Part shown: positions 44,766 to 56,676 of the stretch, piece by piece
Layout of the letters: every line of letters starts with the position of its first letter
Numbering within the stretch: the stretch's first letter is position 1
NCBI GenBank assembly: GCA_963920635.1
Contig: OY987299.1
Coordinates: 27,916,901 to 27,980,900 of the forward strand
DNA from: Pseudeuparius sepicola
Lineage: Eukaryota > Arthropoda > Insecta > Coleoptera > Anthribidae
DNA: 64,000 nucleotides
Direction: 5' to 3'
Program-made: the position numbers and the translations under genes
Notes under the pieces: generated by a model
The model's database searches: none
What the model was told of the DNA's origin: nothing
The model's input: the letters and a program-made list of their open reading frames with translations, nothing else

Positions 44766-45460
44766 ATATATAATGTAACAATTAAATGCCCTTATAATTG
44801 TAATTTTTTTAAATTAAACACAATCAGAACGCTCTTTGTGGTTTTCCACAAATAACTAGACCTTTTATCTACGATCCGCGTTGCTGCAATTATTCTACGT
44901 CATGCCTGTATTTAAATTTTAAAATTATATTTATTTTGGTATACATACATACATACCATGTTTTTGCGGCAAATACAGTAGGAATATCCTTCTGCTTGTA
45001 TTTAATTCGAAAATTAAAAATATTTTTGAAAAATGTAAATTTTAATTTCTTTGGGTAAAACACATCACATTTTGCACACTTCCTAACTTAATTGTAGCTT
45101 TTTTCAAATTGCCGCCATATTGTTTGACATGTGTCAAAATCTATTCTTAGATTCTTGAATATGCAGAACACTTTCTTTTCAATGTTTTAACAATAACAAG
45201 TTTTCTCATTTGTTGTGAACCCTTTAGCTCTCACGGTATAACGATGAACATTTTTTTCAGTTTCATGTTCGTTTCCTTAATAAAAGAAAATAATTATTTT
45301 TGTATATGTATATAAAATTTGGACAACCAGGGAAACAAAAACAATTTTATATGTAGGTATAATAGGTAAGATAATCAATAAAAATGTTAAAAATTGCAAT
45401 ACTTAGTACCTATAGCTTTTATTTCAGTCCTCATCCTCCGCAATAAATATATATAATATA
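44766..45460. other. AT-rich spacer
   Basis: Nothing recognised. Confidence 0.45.
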
Positions 45461-45462
45461 TA

Positions 45463-46562
45463 ATCCTGGACAAAATTAACGCACCAACATAATAAACAAC
45501 ACAAAAATTGCATTTTTAAAAAACAAATTAATGGAAACTAAATGAAAAGCAACAAATTGCATTAGTTAATTAATTTAACAGTATACAGTGTAGTCATTTA
45601 AGAGTGCAACATATTATTAATTGCACAACGAAAATGCAAATATTTCCGAAAATTTGTGCATATTCGATAATCATATTAGGCGTACTTAGAATGGCTGCAA
45701 ATCAAACAGCATACAGGGTAGGTCAAAAAATATAAAAATTGTTCAAGAGTAAAGTACCCTTATTTCAGAAAATTCAGCAAAATGTTATTAAGAAAAGTTG
45801 TCTAGAATTAAAAGATATGCCTAAATACCAAAACACGGCCTCCTAAGAAAAAGAAATATATATTTTTTGAAAAACATTAATAATTTCCTAAAAAGATTTT
45901 GTTTTAATAATCACCCTGAACAATTTCATAAATCAATCAAAATTATATCAATTTCGCATAACTTTGTTCAAATTCAAGTGTATTTGTAAAATTAACTTAG
46001 ATTTTTAATTTTTTAGGGAATCACAAACTTCATGTTTGTTGCAACGATATTAAACAAAACTTTAAAATTTTGCAAAAATTCTTCTCAACAAGGTAAAACA
46101 TTAGTAATGATAATGTGTACATTAAAAAAACTCGCATTTAAGATGCAAACTTTTCATTTTAAATGTTTATTAAAAAACTGGAAATTAATTATTGACGAAA
46201 ATGTCTTTTCTTAGGAGGCTATGTTTTGGTATTTGGGCATAGCTTTTAATTCGAAACAACTTTTCTTAATAACCTTTTGCTGAATTTTTTTAAATAAGGG
46301 TACTTTACTCTTGTGCAATTTTTATATTTTTTGACCTACCTGTATGCTGTTTAACTTACAAACATTCTAAGTGCACCTAATATGATTATTGAACATGCAT
46401 CAACTTTCGGCAATGTCTGTATTTTGGTTGTGCAATTAACAAAAAAGGTCCCATATGTTGCACACTTAAATGACATATATGATATATTCTTGGTAAACAC
46501 GAAAAATAATTTAAAATGTAATTTGAAATTTTGTATGTTGGTGCGTTAATTGTGTCCAGGAG
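45463..46562. mobile_element. Tc1/mariner-like inverted-repeat element (1.10 kb)
   Basis: Ends ATCCTGGACAAAATTAACGC (left) and, inverted, CTCCTGGACACAATTAACGC (right), with TA flanks at 45461-45462 and 46563-46564. Arms of about 380 bp are inverted copies: the right one carries the inverses of AACAGCATACAGGGTAGGTC, GTAAAGTACCCTTATTT and CCAAAACA--GCCTCCTAAGAA. The ~340-bp centre is AT-rich. No transposase frame. The 60-66-codon frames in it are arm sequence. Confidence 0.85.
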
Positions 46563-47764
46563 TATACTTTTGGCAGACCTATTCAACTACAAAAGTTTTA
46601 GGGGGGTGTTATGTGCTTAAAGGGGACACTCCATATAGGTACCTACCTATAATTTTAATTATGAAAATCATACTATACGGGTGTATCTTTGATAGGTACA
46701 GAAATTTTAACCACGTAATCGGGGACGTTCATAAAACCGAAAAATGAAAAAAAAATTTTTACTCGATGTTCAGAAAATGGGGCAAATCAATCTTTATCCG
46801 TGCTCAATGCACGCCGCTGGATCGTCACTAGAAGCGCTTAGAGGGGAGGTCTAACTTCTCCCTAGGAGATGAAGGGGAATAACGTTAGATTAGGAAGGGG
46901 AATACCGCGACGTTGCCGCATGTCAGAGTGGAATAAATCTGCTTGCAGAATTAGGTACCTAGGTACCTTTGAAAATTACTGCTGTTAGGTATCCACGTTT
47001 TTTTTATGATGTCGGTTGCTGTGACGAACTGTTTATTGCTTTCTTCACAGGCGCACACAATAATTTAACAAACACGTCAGTTTTTATCACTTTACTGATA
47101 TTTTAAGTCCCTAGGCAGCAGAAATGTATCTGAGCGCCGCTCGGAGAAGTCATTGCTAGAAAACTCATTGCTGATTTCACACTCATAATTTTTTGACAAG
47201 TCTTTTGTGGAGTAGGTATCTATCTACCTACCTATTTTACTTTTCAGGCCGCAATTTTTTTTATCCTAATAATTAGCCATCTCTTGGGACACCTTGGGAT
47301 AATAAATTTCTGATCGGCAATCAACTGAATAAAGTATTTGTTTTAAAATACAAATTATCTGTAAAAATTGCAAATTTCCACAACCACCCATGGGGTAGAG
47401 CAGCGGCGCGTTACTTTTTTTTAGCGGGTGTTCGCCTGTAGCCCTATCATCCCGAAAAAAGTGGGGGAAGACTGTAATTTGACGTGAATTTAACGCGCGG
47501 CTTCGATTTGTTCATAGTTTTTAATATTTTTCAACCCTTGCCCGATAGTGCGCCACCTTTAAACCCCCTCAGGGTTGTGGTCCTATGTATTATCTACTTT
47601 TAAAAAATTATTCGGTTCCGAAAAAAGTGGGGGAAGACTGTCATTTGATGTGAATTTAACGCGCGGCCCCGATTTGTTCATCGATTTTAATATTTTTCTA
47701 CCCTTGCCCGATGGTGCGCCACTTTTAAACCCCCTCAGGGTTGTTGTCCTGTCTATTGTCTACT

Positions 47765-47965
47765 TTTAATAGCATATTACACACCGAGGTGTCTCGAGAT
47801 AAAGTTAACCTCGGCGCTTCGCACCTCGGTTAACTATTTAATCTCTCGACAGTAATGAAACACTTCTCACCTCGGTGTGTAATATACTATTATCTCGCTT
47901 ACTTCCCGCCCTCCTGGGTGGAAAGTAAACTTTCCACCCGGGCGGGAGGGCGGGAAGTAAAAGTC
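47765..47965. repeat. Nested palindromes in large element copy 2
   Basis: CTTCCCGCCCTCCTGGGTGG is inverted a few bases later as CCACCCGGGCGGGAGGGCGG. Outside it, TATTACACACCGAGGTG is inverted as CACCTCGGTGTGTAATA. A small TTAACCTCGG/CCGAGGTTAA hairpin sits between. Copy 1 keeps only one arm of each, so the hairpin DNA was lost there. Confidence 0.8.
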
Positions 47966-48419
47966 AAAAAATTGACACTTTCAAACTTCTAAAAAGTCAG
48001 AAATGTCTAAATTACATACATGGTTGTAAATAAAAAATTATTCGGTTCCGAAAATAGTTGGGGAAGACTGTCAAATTGGCGTGCTTATCATTTCCGCATT
48101 TTTTAACCCTTTGCCGTTTCGGAACTCTCTCAAGTTAATTCCTTACCATTCCTCTTACTTTTCGTAAAAATTTGGTGGCGAAATGTCGCGTAATGTCCCC
48201 AAAAACCGAAAAACAGCGACTCCTCCTGGTGAATTTAAGCTTCTGCGTGCCCTTGACTACTGCCCGACATTCCTTCGCCAGGCGCGGGCATATGACGTTG
48301 GCGTCGGGCGCTGGCGTCCGACGCCAACTTCACACAAAAACGATGCCGCGCCGAATCGCGCAATAATTACAATTACGAATGAATTCACTGGCACTGATTC
48401 ACTCGATTTTGCTCCATTT

Positions 48420-48960
48420 CCACGCCGCGCGGCCCGGCCGACCTACTAAATTACAGCTGGGCGAGGAGCGCAAGCGCGGGGCGCCGGATACCCACTTGAC
48501 ATCGACACTACAGGTGATCCCCACTACTCATAACTTGTGCGCGATATTAGCCAATCGCGGCTCGCGGCCCCTACTTCTCTCGGGGCGGCGCTACTATGTT
48601 GCCAAGTGTGCTGAAAATTTACCTGATTTAGTAATTTAATTCCGTATAAATTTAATTGTGTAGTGGATTTTTACATGGATTTACCCGTTTTTGTGCGTAA
48701 TAATTATACGAGATAGTAGATTAACTTATAACGAATGAAACCCAGTATAAATCCGCGAAAATCAAAAATCTGATTTAAGGGACTTTAAGTCAGTTTGGGG
48801 ACATGTCGGCATAAACGGCAACACCGAATAGTGGTATTGGATGGTATGGGGGAAAGCTTGTGCGCACGCACGCCGTCTCCGTCACCGTACCGCCGCGCCG
48901 TAGCCGACGCGCTAGTCGAAGATCGTCCGTCCGATTATGGGATTTAACAGCTGATTGATA
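48420..48960. promoter_or_regulatory. GC-rich promoter-like cargo, copy 2
   Basis: Equivalent of 13540-14080, with the same inverted CCAAT box context (TTAGCCAATCGCGGCTCG, about 48548) and the CGCACGCACGCCGTC block near 48863. High identity to copy 1 also in the non-coding GC-rich words. An 88-codon frame (48183-48449) runs into it from the left. Confidence 0.35.
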
Positions 48961-50015
48961 TCGATCCGCGTCCGCCTGTAATTTTTGGGAGCGCCAGCTG
49001 CAACAAGCAATTTATTATTATACAGAATGCCTTACGTGTGGCTATTCTGTGGTATAACAATTCTGTTTCCAAAACGTGGACGCGTATGCAAACGTCGCGT
49101 CTTGCTAACCGATATTGTTCCGTTGCTTTGCTTTGTTTTACGAACTGTCGTCGGAAGTGAACCTGCTTCTGTACATTTTTCCAGATCCGTTCGCCATTTT
49201 TTGGACCAGCAGTGATGTCCAAACCTGTTGCAATTGCCGCTACGAATTTGCAGTGAAATAACAAGTGATTTTTTCATATTTCCGTTAAGAAATGCAGTGT
49301 TAAACGTTCGCGGCCTTCGTATGAAAACAGTGCTAGATAGGTTCCTACTAGGTACCCCAATTACGCGCGAGGATAAAAGAAGCAGCTTCAAGGGTTCGCG
49401 AAAAGTCGGGTTTTATTAGACGCATACGGAATCCACCTAGTCGAGTCCCCGTTGGAATAAATCAGCTGAGGGAAACCGAGACGTCCCTAATATTTGGCAT
49501 CGCGCCGCTTTAAGTGTGCAGTGAAAAAAAAACTGCGAAAAAGCCTCGGAAAAAGCGATTCGACTGGCAACCAGTTACCTAGTGCTTCTTGTGATTTTCG
49601 AGAGGATTTTTGGATAACATAAGAAAGGAGTACGACACCCGCAAGGAAAATCATCCAGGCATCCGAAAGGTAGTTTTTTTGCATGCTATTCGCTAAAAGA
49701 ACCATTAAAGATTTGTTCAAAAACTAGTTGAAAGACTATTCCTGAAATACTGTGAAAGAGCTATACGTCTGACAACGCTGCACGGCGGAATTGGGGGGGA
49801 TCCGCCGGAACCGGCCTCAGTTCCAGCTGGTCCCGGCAAGGTCAAGGACCCATGGCCGTAGCGTCGGAAAAAGGGGTTTTAATAGCGTTTTAAAAAAAAT
49901 TATTTCTGACGTTAATATGCAGTTTAGAAAAATTTTAATTGCATAGGCGTAACAAGTGCATTTTTCCCGACCTGCCCTTAAAATTTCTGTACTTATCAAA
50001 GTTACACCCTGTATA

Positions 50016-52049
50016 TTATAAGTCCGCAAAATTTTATTTGCTATAGAAAGTTCTAAAATTTTTAGAACAAAAGTCGATCTCACCAATGCTAGATCTACGC
50101 TATCGCTACCAAAAATATAGAAATGCCATTTACGGTCAATTTTCTTCGTTTAGCGTTATTAATATTGGACTGGAAGATAGGAAGTCGTATTATTTTGTCT
50201 ACCACCTGATATTACTGTCCTAGAAAACGCAGTTGACTGTACATATTATTTCCATATTTCTGACGGCGGCGGTTAAGTATATATAGCTCTAAACAATCGT
50301 GACATCGACTGTAATCAAATCACCCTGTATATATTACTTTACCATGCATTTTTACAAGGTAAAAGTACGTGGTAATATATGTATTCATATACCTGTAGCA
50401 GAATATTACATATCCCCACATGATAAAACACTTTAAATAATAGGACACATTTCACAGTGTAGATATTTAACTTTACATGGAAAAGCAAGTAAAAGCACAC
50501 TTATGCACAAACCGATAAAAAATTACTTACTTAACTAGGTACAGTTACATATATAATTTAGAAAAAAATACAAGTTCTGCTATATTAATTATGCCAGTAT
50601 GTAAATATACACTGCAAAGCAAAGCTACTTAACTTCACAACTAAAAGTACGAAGCATCCAAAAGTCTGTCACTATAACCCCCGGTCTATACCTATGTTTC
50701 AAAAGGTTTTATATGGAAAAATAAATCCCATGCCATGCCGAACGTTGCTCGAGCTCTTTTAAAAACACTTTTTCAGAGAGTAGACACAAGTTCAAAAAGT
50801 CTAAGCTAAATGTTATAAAATATTTTTCGATGATAGTACCCTTACACAAATAATTCAGCATGTAAAATTTCTCTAATTTTTATAACGATCGTTGACATAA
50901 AAACCTGGAAATGTAGAGCCTAGATAGCTTGTCGCAATATATTCTATAAAAAGCCATAGTAACCTAATGGCATATCGAACACTCCGTGATTTTTAAATTT
51001 ATTCCAGGAAGAGCTTTTTGCAATTTAAGAGGTTGTCCCAATAACTTATTTTTAGGTTTTTGATAACAGGCTCAATAAATTCAATCTTATGTCGGATTCT
51101 TAGCTAACATAAGTTAAATAAAAGTGTTTGTTCTCCAGAGTTTATAAAGATAAAAGAAATATGGTACGCCGCTGGTGGGACTTATTTTTTATACTACTGC
51201 GCTTTGCAATAATGTCAGAATATGTGAACAGGAACTGGTATGTGTCTCGAGATGGCTTAGTAATAATGTATCGTGACAAGGACAGAATACAAACTTGCCG
51301 CTCAAGGATTATATGGGAGGGAAAGGAGAAGATTAAAGCTAAGCAGCCGCAAAAACTCGGGGCGAAAGAAAAATACCGAGATGAAGTAAAATGAATTGCT
51401 CTAGTTTCGGAAGAAAAATGCTTGCCGCCTTTATAGGCTTTCTTCAACTTGCGATATTACTTCGGAGGCTATTTTTAGTTTGGGAAATTAATATTCTTTG
51501 CTGTTACTTTGGTATATACGATGGGAAAATGTTTTATTAGATCTGTTTTCTCAGAGTGATTAAGACGATTCACATTTGCTATGTTTCTTGGGATGTTAGT
51601 TTCATTATCGGAGTCTCTTTAATATCGTCCGTGCTGTGGCAAAGTGGCAGGTTTGTATAAATGTGTAGAGTGGAAATCAAAAGGGCGAGGTGAGATTCCA
51701 GAACGAATTTTCCCATATTTACAGAATCAAGATAGCGGGTTGTGTGAATCTTAACCTGGGTGGCCCTAAAGGAAACGGTCAGGCGTTAACTACTTAAAAA
51801 AATTAATTTCGAGCAAAACATTTTTCATAAACCAGTGTCCAGAAATGCTTAACAGAAGAGATACGTGGTGTTAAACGTTAATTTCTTAAAAGGCTTTTTA
51901 GTGATATCTCTGAAATGACAAATGATATTAACTTTAAATTTGTACAAACACGCGGGTATAAAGTCCAATAAAATGAAGCTACCGGCATTTCCTTGACTTT
52001 CCCAGTGGCGTTGGGAAAGATAGAACACGTTTCCCTTTCCAACTGATGT
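50016..52049. other. AT-rich spacer
   Basis: No supported gene. A TCACCCTGTATATA word near 50328 resembles a CAGGGTGA-type element end without a visible partner. Frames at 51128-51447 overlap on both strands and lack domain features. Confidence 0.45.
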
Positions 52050-52620
52050 TCAACTTTTTGTGACTCGTGTGGAATTTAGTTGCCGAGGCAAATAAACTAC
52101 ATGAGTCATAAAAAGAACTTCAGTGCCGAGGTACATATTATTATATATTTTTTGAAATCGGAAAAAAAAATTTTACTAGGCAAGAAAAGAATAATAAGGG
52201 TTCACCCGTCCATGAACCGACTACGCGCGGCGTTGCTTGACTTTGACGATCGCTCTACCTATAGGTCAAGTATGACAAAGACACGGCCGCTTCGAACAGA
52301 AAAACCAAACTGCCGCTTGTTGTGCAGCCTCCATAATAAATCTATTGATATTCAAACCTACTAAAATATTTGTACTGATAGATTGCTATAGGTAACAATT
52401 TCGCAATGTGTACGAATAGTTAAATGGGCCTTTATTGGCCGGGTTTTGAATATTTGGTCACTTTTGACGAGCGATGGCTCCGCGTCTGACGTTTGATGTT
52501 TACATCTCGCCAAGGCCTACTTATTGAAAAAATCGTACAATAATGGGTTACTTCAGTGCCGATTCCTGAGCTTTTAATGACGATTTTGGGACACTTTACT
52601 GCCGATTTCAAGAAAAATAT
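52050..52620. repeat. Dispersed repeat family, long copy 2
   Basis: Inverse of 42640-43203 with a longer right part containing CGATGGCTCCGCGTCTGACG, ACATCTCGCCAAGGCCTACT, AATCGTACAATAATGG and TTCAGTGCCGATTCCTGAGC. No protein motif is conserved between copies. Confidence 0.7.
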
Positions 52621-53480
52621 TTTTTACGAATCCAAAGTTTACTTAACTGGTAAAAATTAATTTATTTGTGTAATACTTACCGTCATATATGTCAGTTCCA
52701 TGTTAAATATTTTATTTACTTTCCATACTTCTAAAAACTTTAAAAAAATTGACACGAGCGGTGCCAAGTTCCAATAATTTTATCGTTCTTTTGAAAAGAG
52801 ACGAATAAATATTTAATATTATAAAATATTAAATGAATGTAAGATATAGGGAAACTGTCAAAAGAAGACATCGTTTTAATTAGACTTTAGTTTTCGAACC
52901 TTTTCTGAAAACATAACTTCTTGTAATAAGTAAACTGTTAAAACAGTAAGTTGACCATGGTAAACGAATTGCAAGTTTGCACACGTACATAAAATCACAG
53001 TAGAAAAATATTTTTCAATTACTTTTTTCAAATTCAATTTAGAAATGCCACTTTCCGACACTTTCTGCAACAAATGTCGAATTTGACAGCTAACAACGAT
53101 CGCTTGGCCACAACTGTTAATGATATTTTTGCGGACTTTATTAATGGTGACACTATGTATACTTAGTTAAAAAATAAAGCAGTTTAGTACTTCAATTCTA
53201 ACTTTGCTAATTTTATAGTGAACCTAAACATTACACATACTTCTAAAGGAGGGACTTTTTGTATCTTTTGTATCCGGATAACTATTTTTTTTTATTTTTT
53301 TAATTTTTAGCAAAAAGAACGAAATTCCCAAATCTTGTATTCAGTTTATATAGATTTGGTCAAAACCGCATTAATGTAGCGCTTTTTCTAAAAGAGTTAT
53401 CTTGGAAGTACGTTTTCAATAGGTATACAAGACCCTTAGCTTTAATAAACGTAAAGTTTTATATCGTATGCACCTAATTA
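52621..53480. other. AT-rich spacer
   Basis: Nothing recognised. Confidence 0.45.
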
Positions 53481-53489
53481 TATTTTCGT

Positions 53490-53850
53490 AAAATCCTCAC
53501 AGCCTTTCTCGTTTCATCGCAAAATGAAAGCCCTCGTTTCTCGCAAGTATATCCTTAGACACACAATTTGCTGCTGCCGGTTTATTCCACCATCTGCCGC
53601 GAAACAGCAGCGCCGCCTTTCCCCTTTACAAGGCGATATTACTAAGCAATTTTATCGCGCATCAGTCCCGTCCATATTTTTCTGACGTTATTACGCCAGC
53701 TCGCGGCATAAAGGACTAGCTGACTAGCTTGTCCCTGACCCATAGTCGTATTGTACCGGTCTTACTGGCCTCATCGTGTTCGCGGCAGAAGGAATATTTA
53801 TTATTTGAACGCTTGCCGGTCGTCTCCCCCCGTTTCTTTGCGTCAGATGA
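53490..53850. promoter_or_regulatory. Complex single-copy-looking block, possible enhancer
   Basis: About 360 bp of higher complexity and GC than its flanks, not repeated in the window, with TTTTATCGCGCATCAG, CGGCATAAAGGACTAG and clusters of CAGCAG/GCCGCC words. A host regulatory element or non-coding exon is possible. No frame is convincing. Confidence 0.2.
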
Positions 53851-54217
53851 AGTAATTTGCATTAACACGTAGCACTTTTCCTCAAGCAGGAATAATAATT
53901 ATGGTGCTTATCATGTAGACATGATATACATGTGGTTAGTTAATAGAGCAACTGCAACTAAACGTAAACGCCTTTGGAATGAGATAATTTTGGAGACTAC
54001 ACTACCCTTACGTCTTCTATTAAGTCTAAATTCTAATTAGAAGGGGTTAGTCAATACACGCTAGAAAAAATCGAATAGTAATAGCAACATTGTTGGAAAT
54101 TTAAATATCCTCATTTTGTATCAATGAACTTACTTACCAATTTTCCCTATTGTTATAATTATTACAACCGACAGTTCCAATATTTTCAAACCCACGTTTC
54201 TCATTTACTAAAGGGGG

Positions 54218-54753
54218 GGTTATGCCAAATTGAGATCGCTTTATTTATTTAAAGATATTCTTAGTCGCAACGTAAAATTGAAATTGTGTGAGACTCTGAT
54301 ACTGTCTATCTTGGGATACTGTGACGTAGTTTATTGGCCTGCTCTTCTTCAACGCGACAGGGATTTTCTGCAAAAACTCCAAATGCTTGTGTCAGATATT
54401 GTTACAACCTGAGGAAGTTTGACCATGTGTCACCACTTTATGAAGATACTAAGTGGCTAAGGCTGCATGATAGGTACTTTCTTCACTTGAGCACATTAAT
54501 TTATAAGATAAATTTTTCAGGTAACCCGGAATATTTAAAAACCAAACTTGTAGAGAGGAGTAGCGTTCATAGTAGAGCCACGAGATTCAACAAGTTTTAT
54601 AACTTACCTTGATTCACTTTAGCTGTCTTTCAGAGGTCATTTTCCTATAACGCTGTAAAATGTTATAATAAGTTGCCACCCTCCCTGAAAAACTGTCCTA
54701 CCGCTGCTGCTTTTAAAAGAAAGCTTAAAGAGTGTATTTGTCAGGGCAACTAA
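54218..54753 (+). pseudogene. CR1/Jockey-type LINE, 3' end of the reverse transcriptase frame
   Basis: The frame opens near 54218 with RSLYLFKDILSRNVKLKLCE, then TLILSILGYCDVVYWPALL. After a shift near 54390 it gives RKFDHVSPLYEDTKWLRLHD, RYFLHLSTLIYKI and VERSSVHSRATRFNKFYNLP. After a stop it continues AVFQRSFSYNAVKCYNKLPP and ends with a Lys-rich FKRKLKECI before a stop at 54751-54753. This is the usual C-terminal region after the thumb in CR1/Jockey-group LINEs (L...I..YGD/YCD.V, RRF-x-x-H-V-x-P, W-x-LP). The polymerase palm with its catalytic Asp residues lies further 5' and is missing. 5' truncation is typical of target-primed reverse transcription. Confidence 0.85.
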
Positions 54754-55133
54754 ATGATTAATGTGCTACATTATGTTTATCGTTTCCGGCTATTTACATG
54801 TTTATTTACTTTGCTATTGTTTTTATACATTATTTTTGTGTAACTTCATGGATTACATTATTGTATTGTTTACGTGATATTTGTCAATTGTCATTCTTCT
54901 CAACTCAACCTACTACTGTTTATCTTTTTTACTAACTCTCAAATTTAATCATGCAGGTGTTTTATACTTAGAGTTACCAATAATATGGTAAATTAGGTTA
55001 AGTTAGTTGGTAGTTTAATTAGGAATTAATTTTAAGACAGAGTGGTTAGATAGAGTAGCATTATGCTAGATCTCGCCACTCCTGTACCTATGTTTTCTTT
55101 CGCATTTTCTGTTTGGGTACGTCAATAAAGGCA
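54754..55133 (+). other. 3' untranslated region of the CR1/Jockey-type LINE
   Basis: Runs from the stop codon to a terminal CGTCAATAAAGGCA directly before the ATT microsatellite. AT-rich, no frame. Confidence 0.65.
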
Positions 55134-55156
55134 ATTATTATTATTATTATTATTAT
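55134..55156. repeat. (ATT)n tail of the CR1/Jockey LINE; left border of the Dong-type insertion
   Basis: About seven ATT units directly follow the LINE 3' end and directly precede the 3' end of the inverted R4/Dong-type element. The tract resumes on the other side of that element at 56677. Confidence 0.85.
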
Positions 55157-56675
55157 CGACTTAGCCAAAAGGCATTCGCACTCCCTTTCTGGGGAACATT
55201 CACTCAGATCCCGGGTATCCCGGATACCATAAGGATCTGGCTCGGACGAGACCCTTGCCATGTTATCGGGCCTTAGGTGACATTGATGTTGTTGGACGTT
55301 CCTGCACTCCCCATGAATTTCCTGACGGTTCGGGCTGTCGCAAGTAGTACCGCTTTCTGCATGGACCTGTAAAGATTATCAGATAGACCCAGCTCTTTGA
55401 TGTTTCTCTGCAAACTTTTTGGTATGACACCAGTTGTTGACACGATGATTGGAATCGTCTGAACGTTGTCCATTTCCCATTGCCTTCTAATTCGTTCTTC
55501 TAAGTCTCTGTACTTCGCGATCTTCTCGACTTGCTTCACACGCAGGTTGTTGTTGTTCGGGATTGCCACATCAATCAGAGTTGTCTTCCTAGAAATTTTA
55601 TCAACTATTATAAGGTCCGGTCTGTTATGGGCAACTCGTTGATCTGTCAGAACTCTACGATCCCAGTACATCTTGTAGTTGCTGTTCTCAAGGACAGGCT
55701 CCGGTGTGTAGCTGTAATATGGGATCCTCTCTGCCTGCACAAGCAGAAGTTTTTCCGCCAGTTCCTGGTGCAAGATCTTGGCAACCGAATCGTGTCGTTC
55801 CTTATATTCCGTTGATGCGAACATCTGACATCCTCCTGTTATGTGCTGGATTGTTTCTGAACTTGGGCACCCGTATCTGCATCTGTCATCCACTACCGAT
55901 GCATCTCCTACAATGAATTTTAGGTAGTTCCGAGTTGGTATAACCTGATCTTGTATGGCCAGTAGGAAGCCTTCCGTCTCGGGGAACATTCGTCCCGAGG
56001 TCAGCCAATAGTTCGACGCTAACTTGTCCACATGTTCCTGGTTAACCTCATTAGGATGCCTCCCGTGCAGCGGCTTCCCCAACCACCTCTGTAGTTTATC
56101 GTTGTCGGTTCGGTGGTGATTTTGACGCTCGTGTTCCGTCAGACGTAGCGGTCTTGAGACGTCTGCTCCGCATATAGCCCTATGTAGTGTGGAGCGGTTG
56201 GCCTGCCTGTAGAAATAATTACGCAGATTTAATATTTGTTGGTCCAATTGCTTGCTGAGATCTGCCAATCCTCTTCCTCCTAGTTGACGTGGCAGAGTTG
56301 TTCTTTCTACGGCGCTACGGGGATGATGTTTTTGAGCTTTTGTCAGTAGTGTCCTAACTTTTCGTTGCAGGTTGTTGATGTCCGTGTTGGTCCAATTCAC
56401 TATTCCGAACGAATAGCTGAGTACAGAGCACGCATACGTGTTCAGGGCCTTAAACAAATTCCTGCTCTTAAGATCAGTTCGCACTACTTGTCTTACTCTC
56501 TTGATGAATTCATTCGTTAAATCGATCTTCATTGTTTGATGGTCTATCCTTTGAGCTTGTTTCAGCCCGAGATACTTGTATGTATCTCCCATGCTCATTG
56601 CTTCGATCTCCTGGCCATCCTGCATCTCGTGTGCGCCCTGTTCGAGCCTTCCCCGGACGATGTTAAGGGTGCGTT

Positions 56676-56676
<1 letters not shown>
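55157..56676 (-). mobile_element. R4/Dong-type LINE, 5'-truncated
   Basis: A 1.52-kb minus-strand LINE 3' part bounded on both sides by ATT/TAA microsatellite. The 3' untranslated region is short (55157-55272). The 5' junction cuts the reverse transcriptase before its thumb, at QRTLNIVRG. From knowledge of the family, Dong elements insert into TAA repeats, which fits the flanks. The surrounding microsatellite belongs to another LINE's tail. Confidence 0.85.
55273..56625 (-). CDS. R4/Dong-type LINE protein, C-terminal part with zinc knuckle and RLE nuclease
   Basis: A 450-codon frame, open a further ~45 bp upstream to the microsatellite border, so the Met at 56625 is internal and not a true start. 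Residues 1-40 hold the DTYKYLGL box that follows the polymerase palm in R2/R4-group LINEs. Residues 40-230 form the helical linker. A C-x3-C-x7-H-x4-C zinc knuckle lies at C249, C253, H261 and C266. The restriction-like endonuclease follows, with RPDLIIVDK (P336, D337), D352 in TLIDVAIP, and the KIAKYRDLE helix near 366-375. The nuclease nicks the target to prime reverse transcription. All visible catalytic residues of the nuclease are present and there is no stop or shift, so the insertion is young; the polymerase is missing through 5' truncation. Confidence 0.88.
   Translation of the reverse strand: MQDGQEIEAMSMGDTYKYLGLKQAQRIDHQTMKIDLTNEFIKRVRQVVRTDLKSRNLFKALNTYACSVLSYSFGIVNWTNTDINNLQRKVRTLLTKAQKHHPRSAVERTTLPRQLGGRGLADLSKQLDQQILNLRNYFYRQANRSTLHRAICGADVSRPLRLTEHERQNHHRTDNDKLQRWLGKPLHGRHPNEVNQEHVDKLASNYWLTSGRMFPETEGFLLAIQDQVIPTRNYLKFIVGDASVVDDRCRYGCPSSETIQHITGGCQMFASTEYKERHDSVAKILHQELAEKLLLVQAERIPYYSYTPEPVLENSNYKMYWDRRVLTDQRVAHNRPDLIIVDKISRKTTLIDVAIPNNNNLRVKQVEKIAKYRDLEERIRRQWEMDNVQTIPIIVSTTGVIPKSLQRNIKELGLSDNLYRSMQKAVLLATARTVRKFMGSAGTSNNINVT

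Larger units (their letters stand above)
46678..50011. mobile_element. Large non-autonomous TIR element, copy 2 (3.33 kb)
   Basis: Near-identical to 11885-15448 in the same orientation, with TATA on both sides (46674-46677, 50012-50015). The left terminus has lost one base (CGGGTG instead of CAGGGTG). Differences from copy 1: a ~125-bp palindromic segment is retained near 47807-47932, the ~320-bp internal duplication is absent (joined at about 49532), and small indels occur in the GC-rich part. No transposase is encoded. Confidence 0.88.

Noticed and set aside
49817..50086. 89-codon minus frame shared in part with 15254-15517
   Set aside because: It starts outside and ends inside the right end of the large element; only the TIR-proximal DNA is shared.
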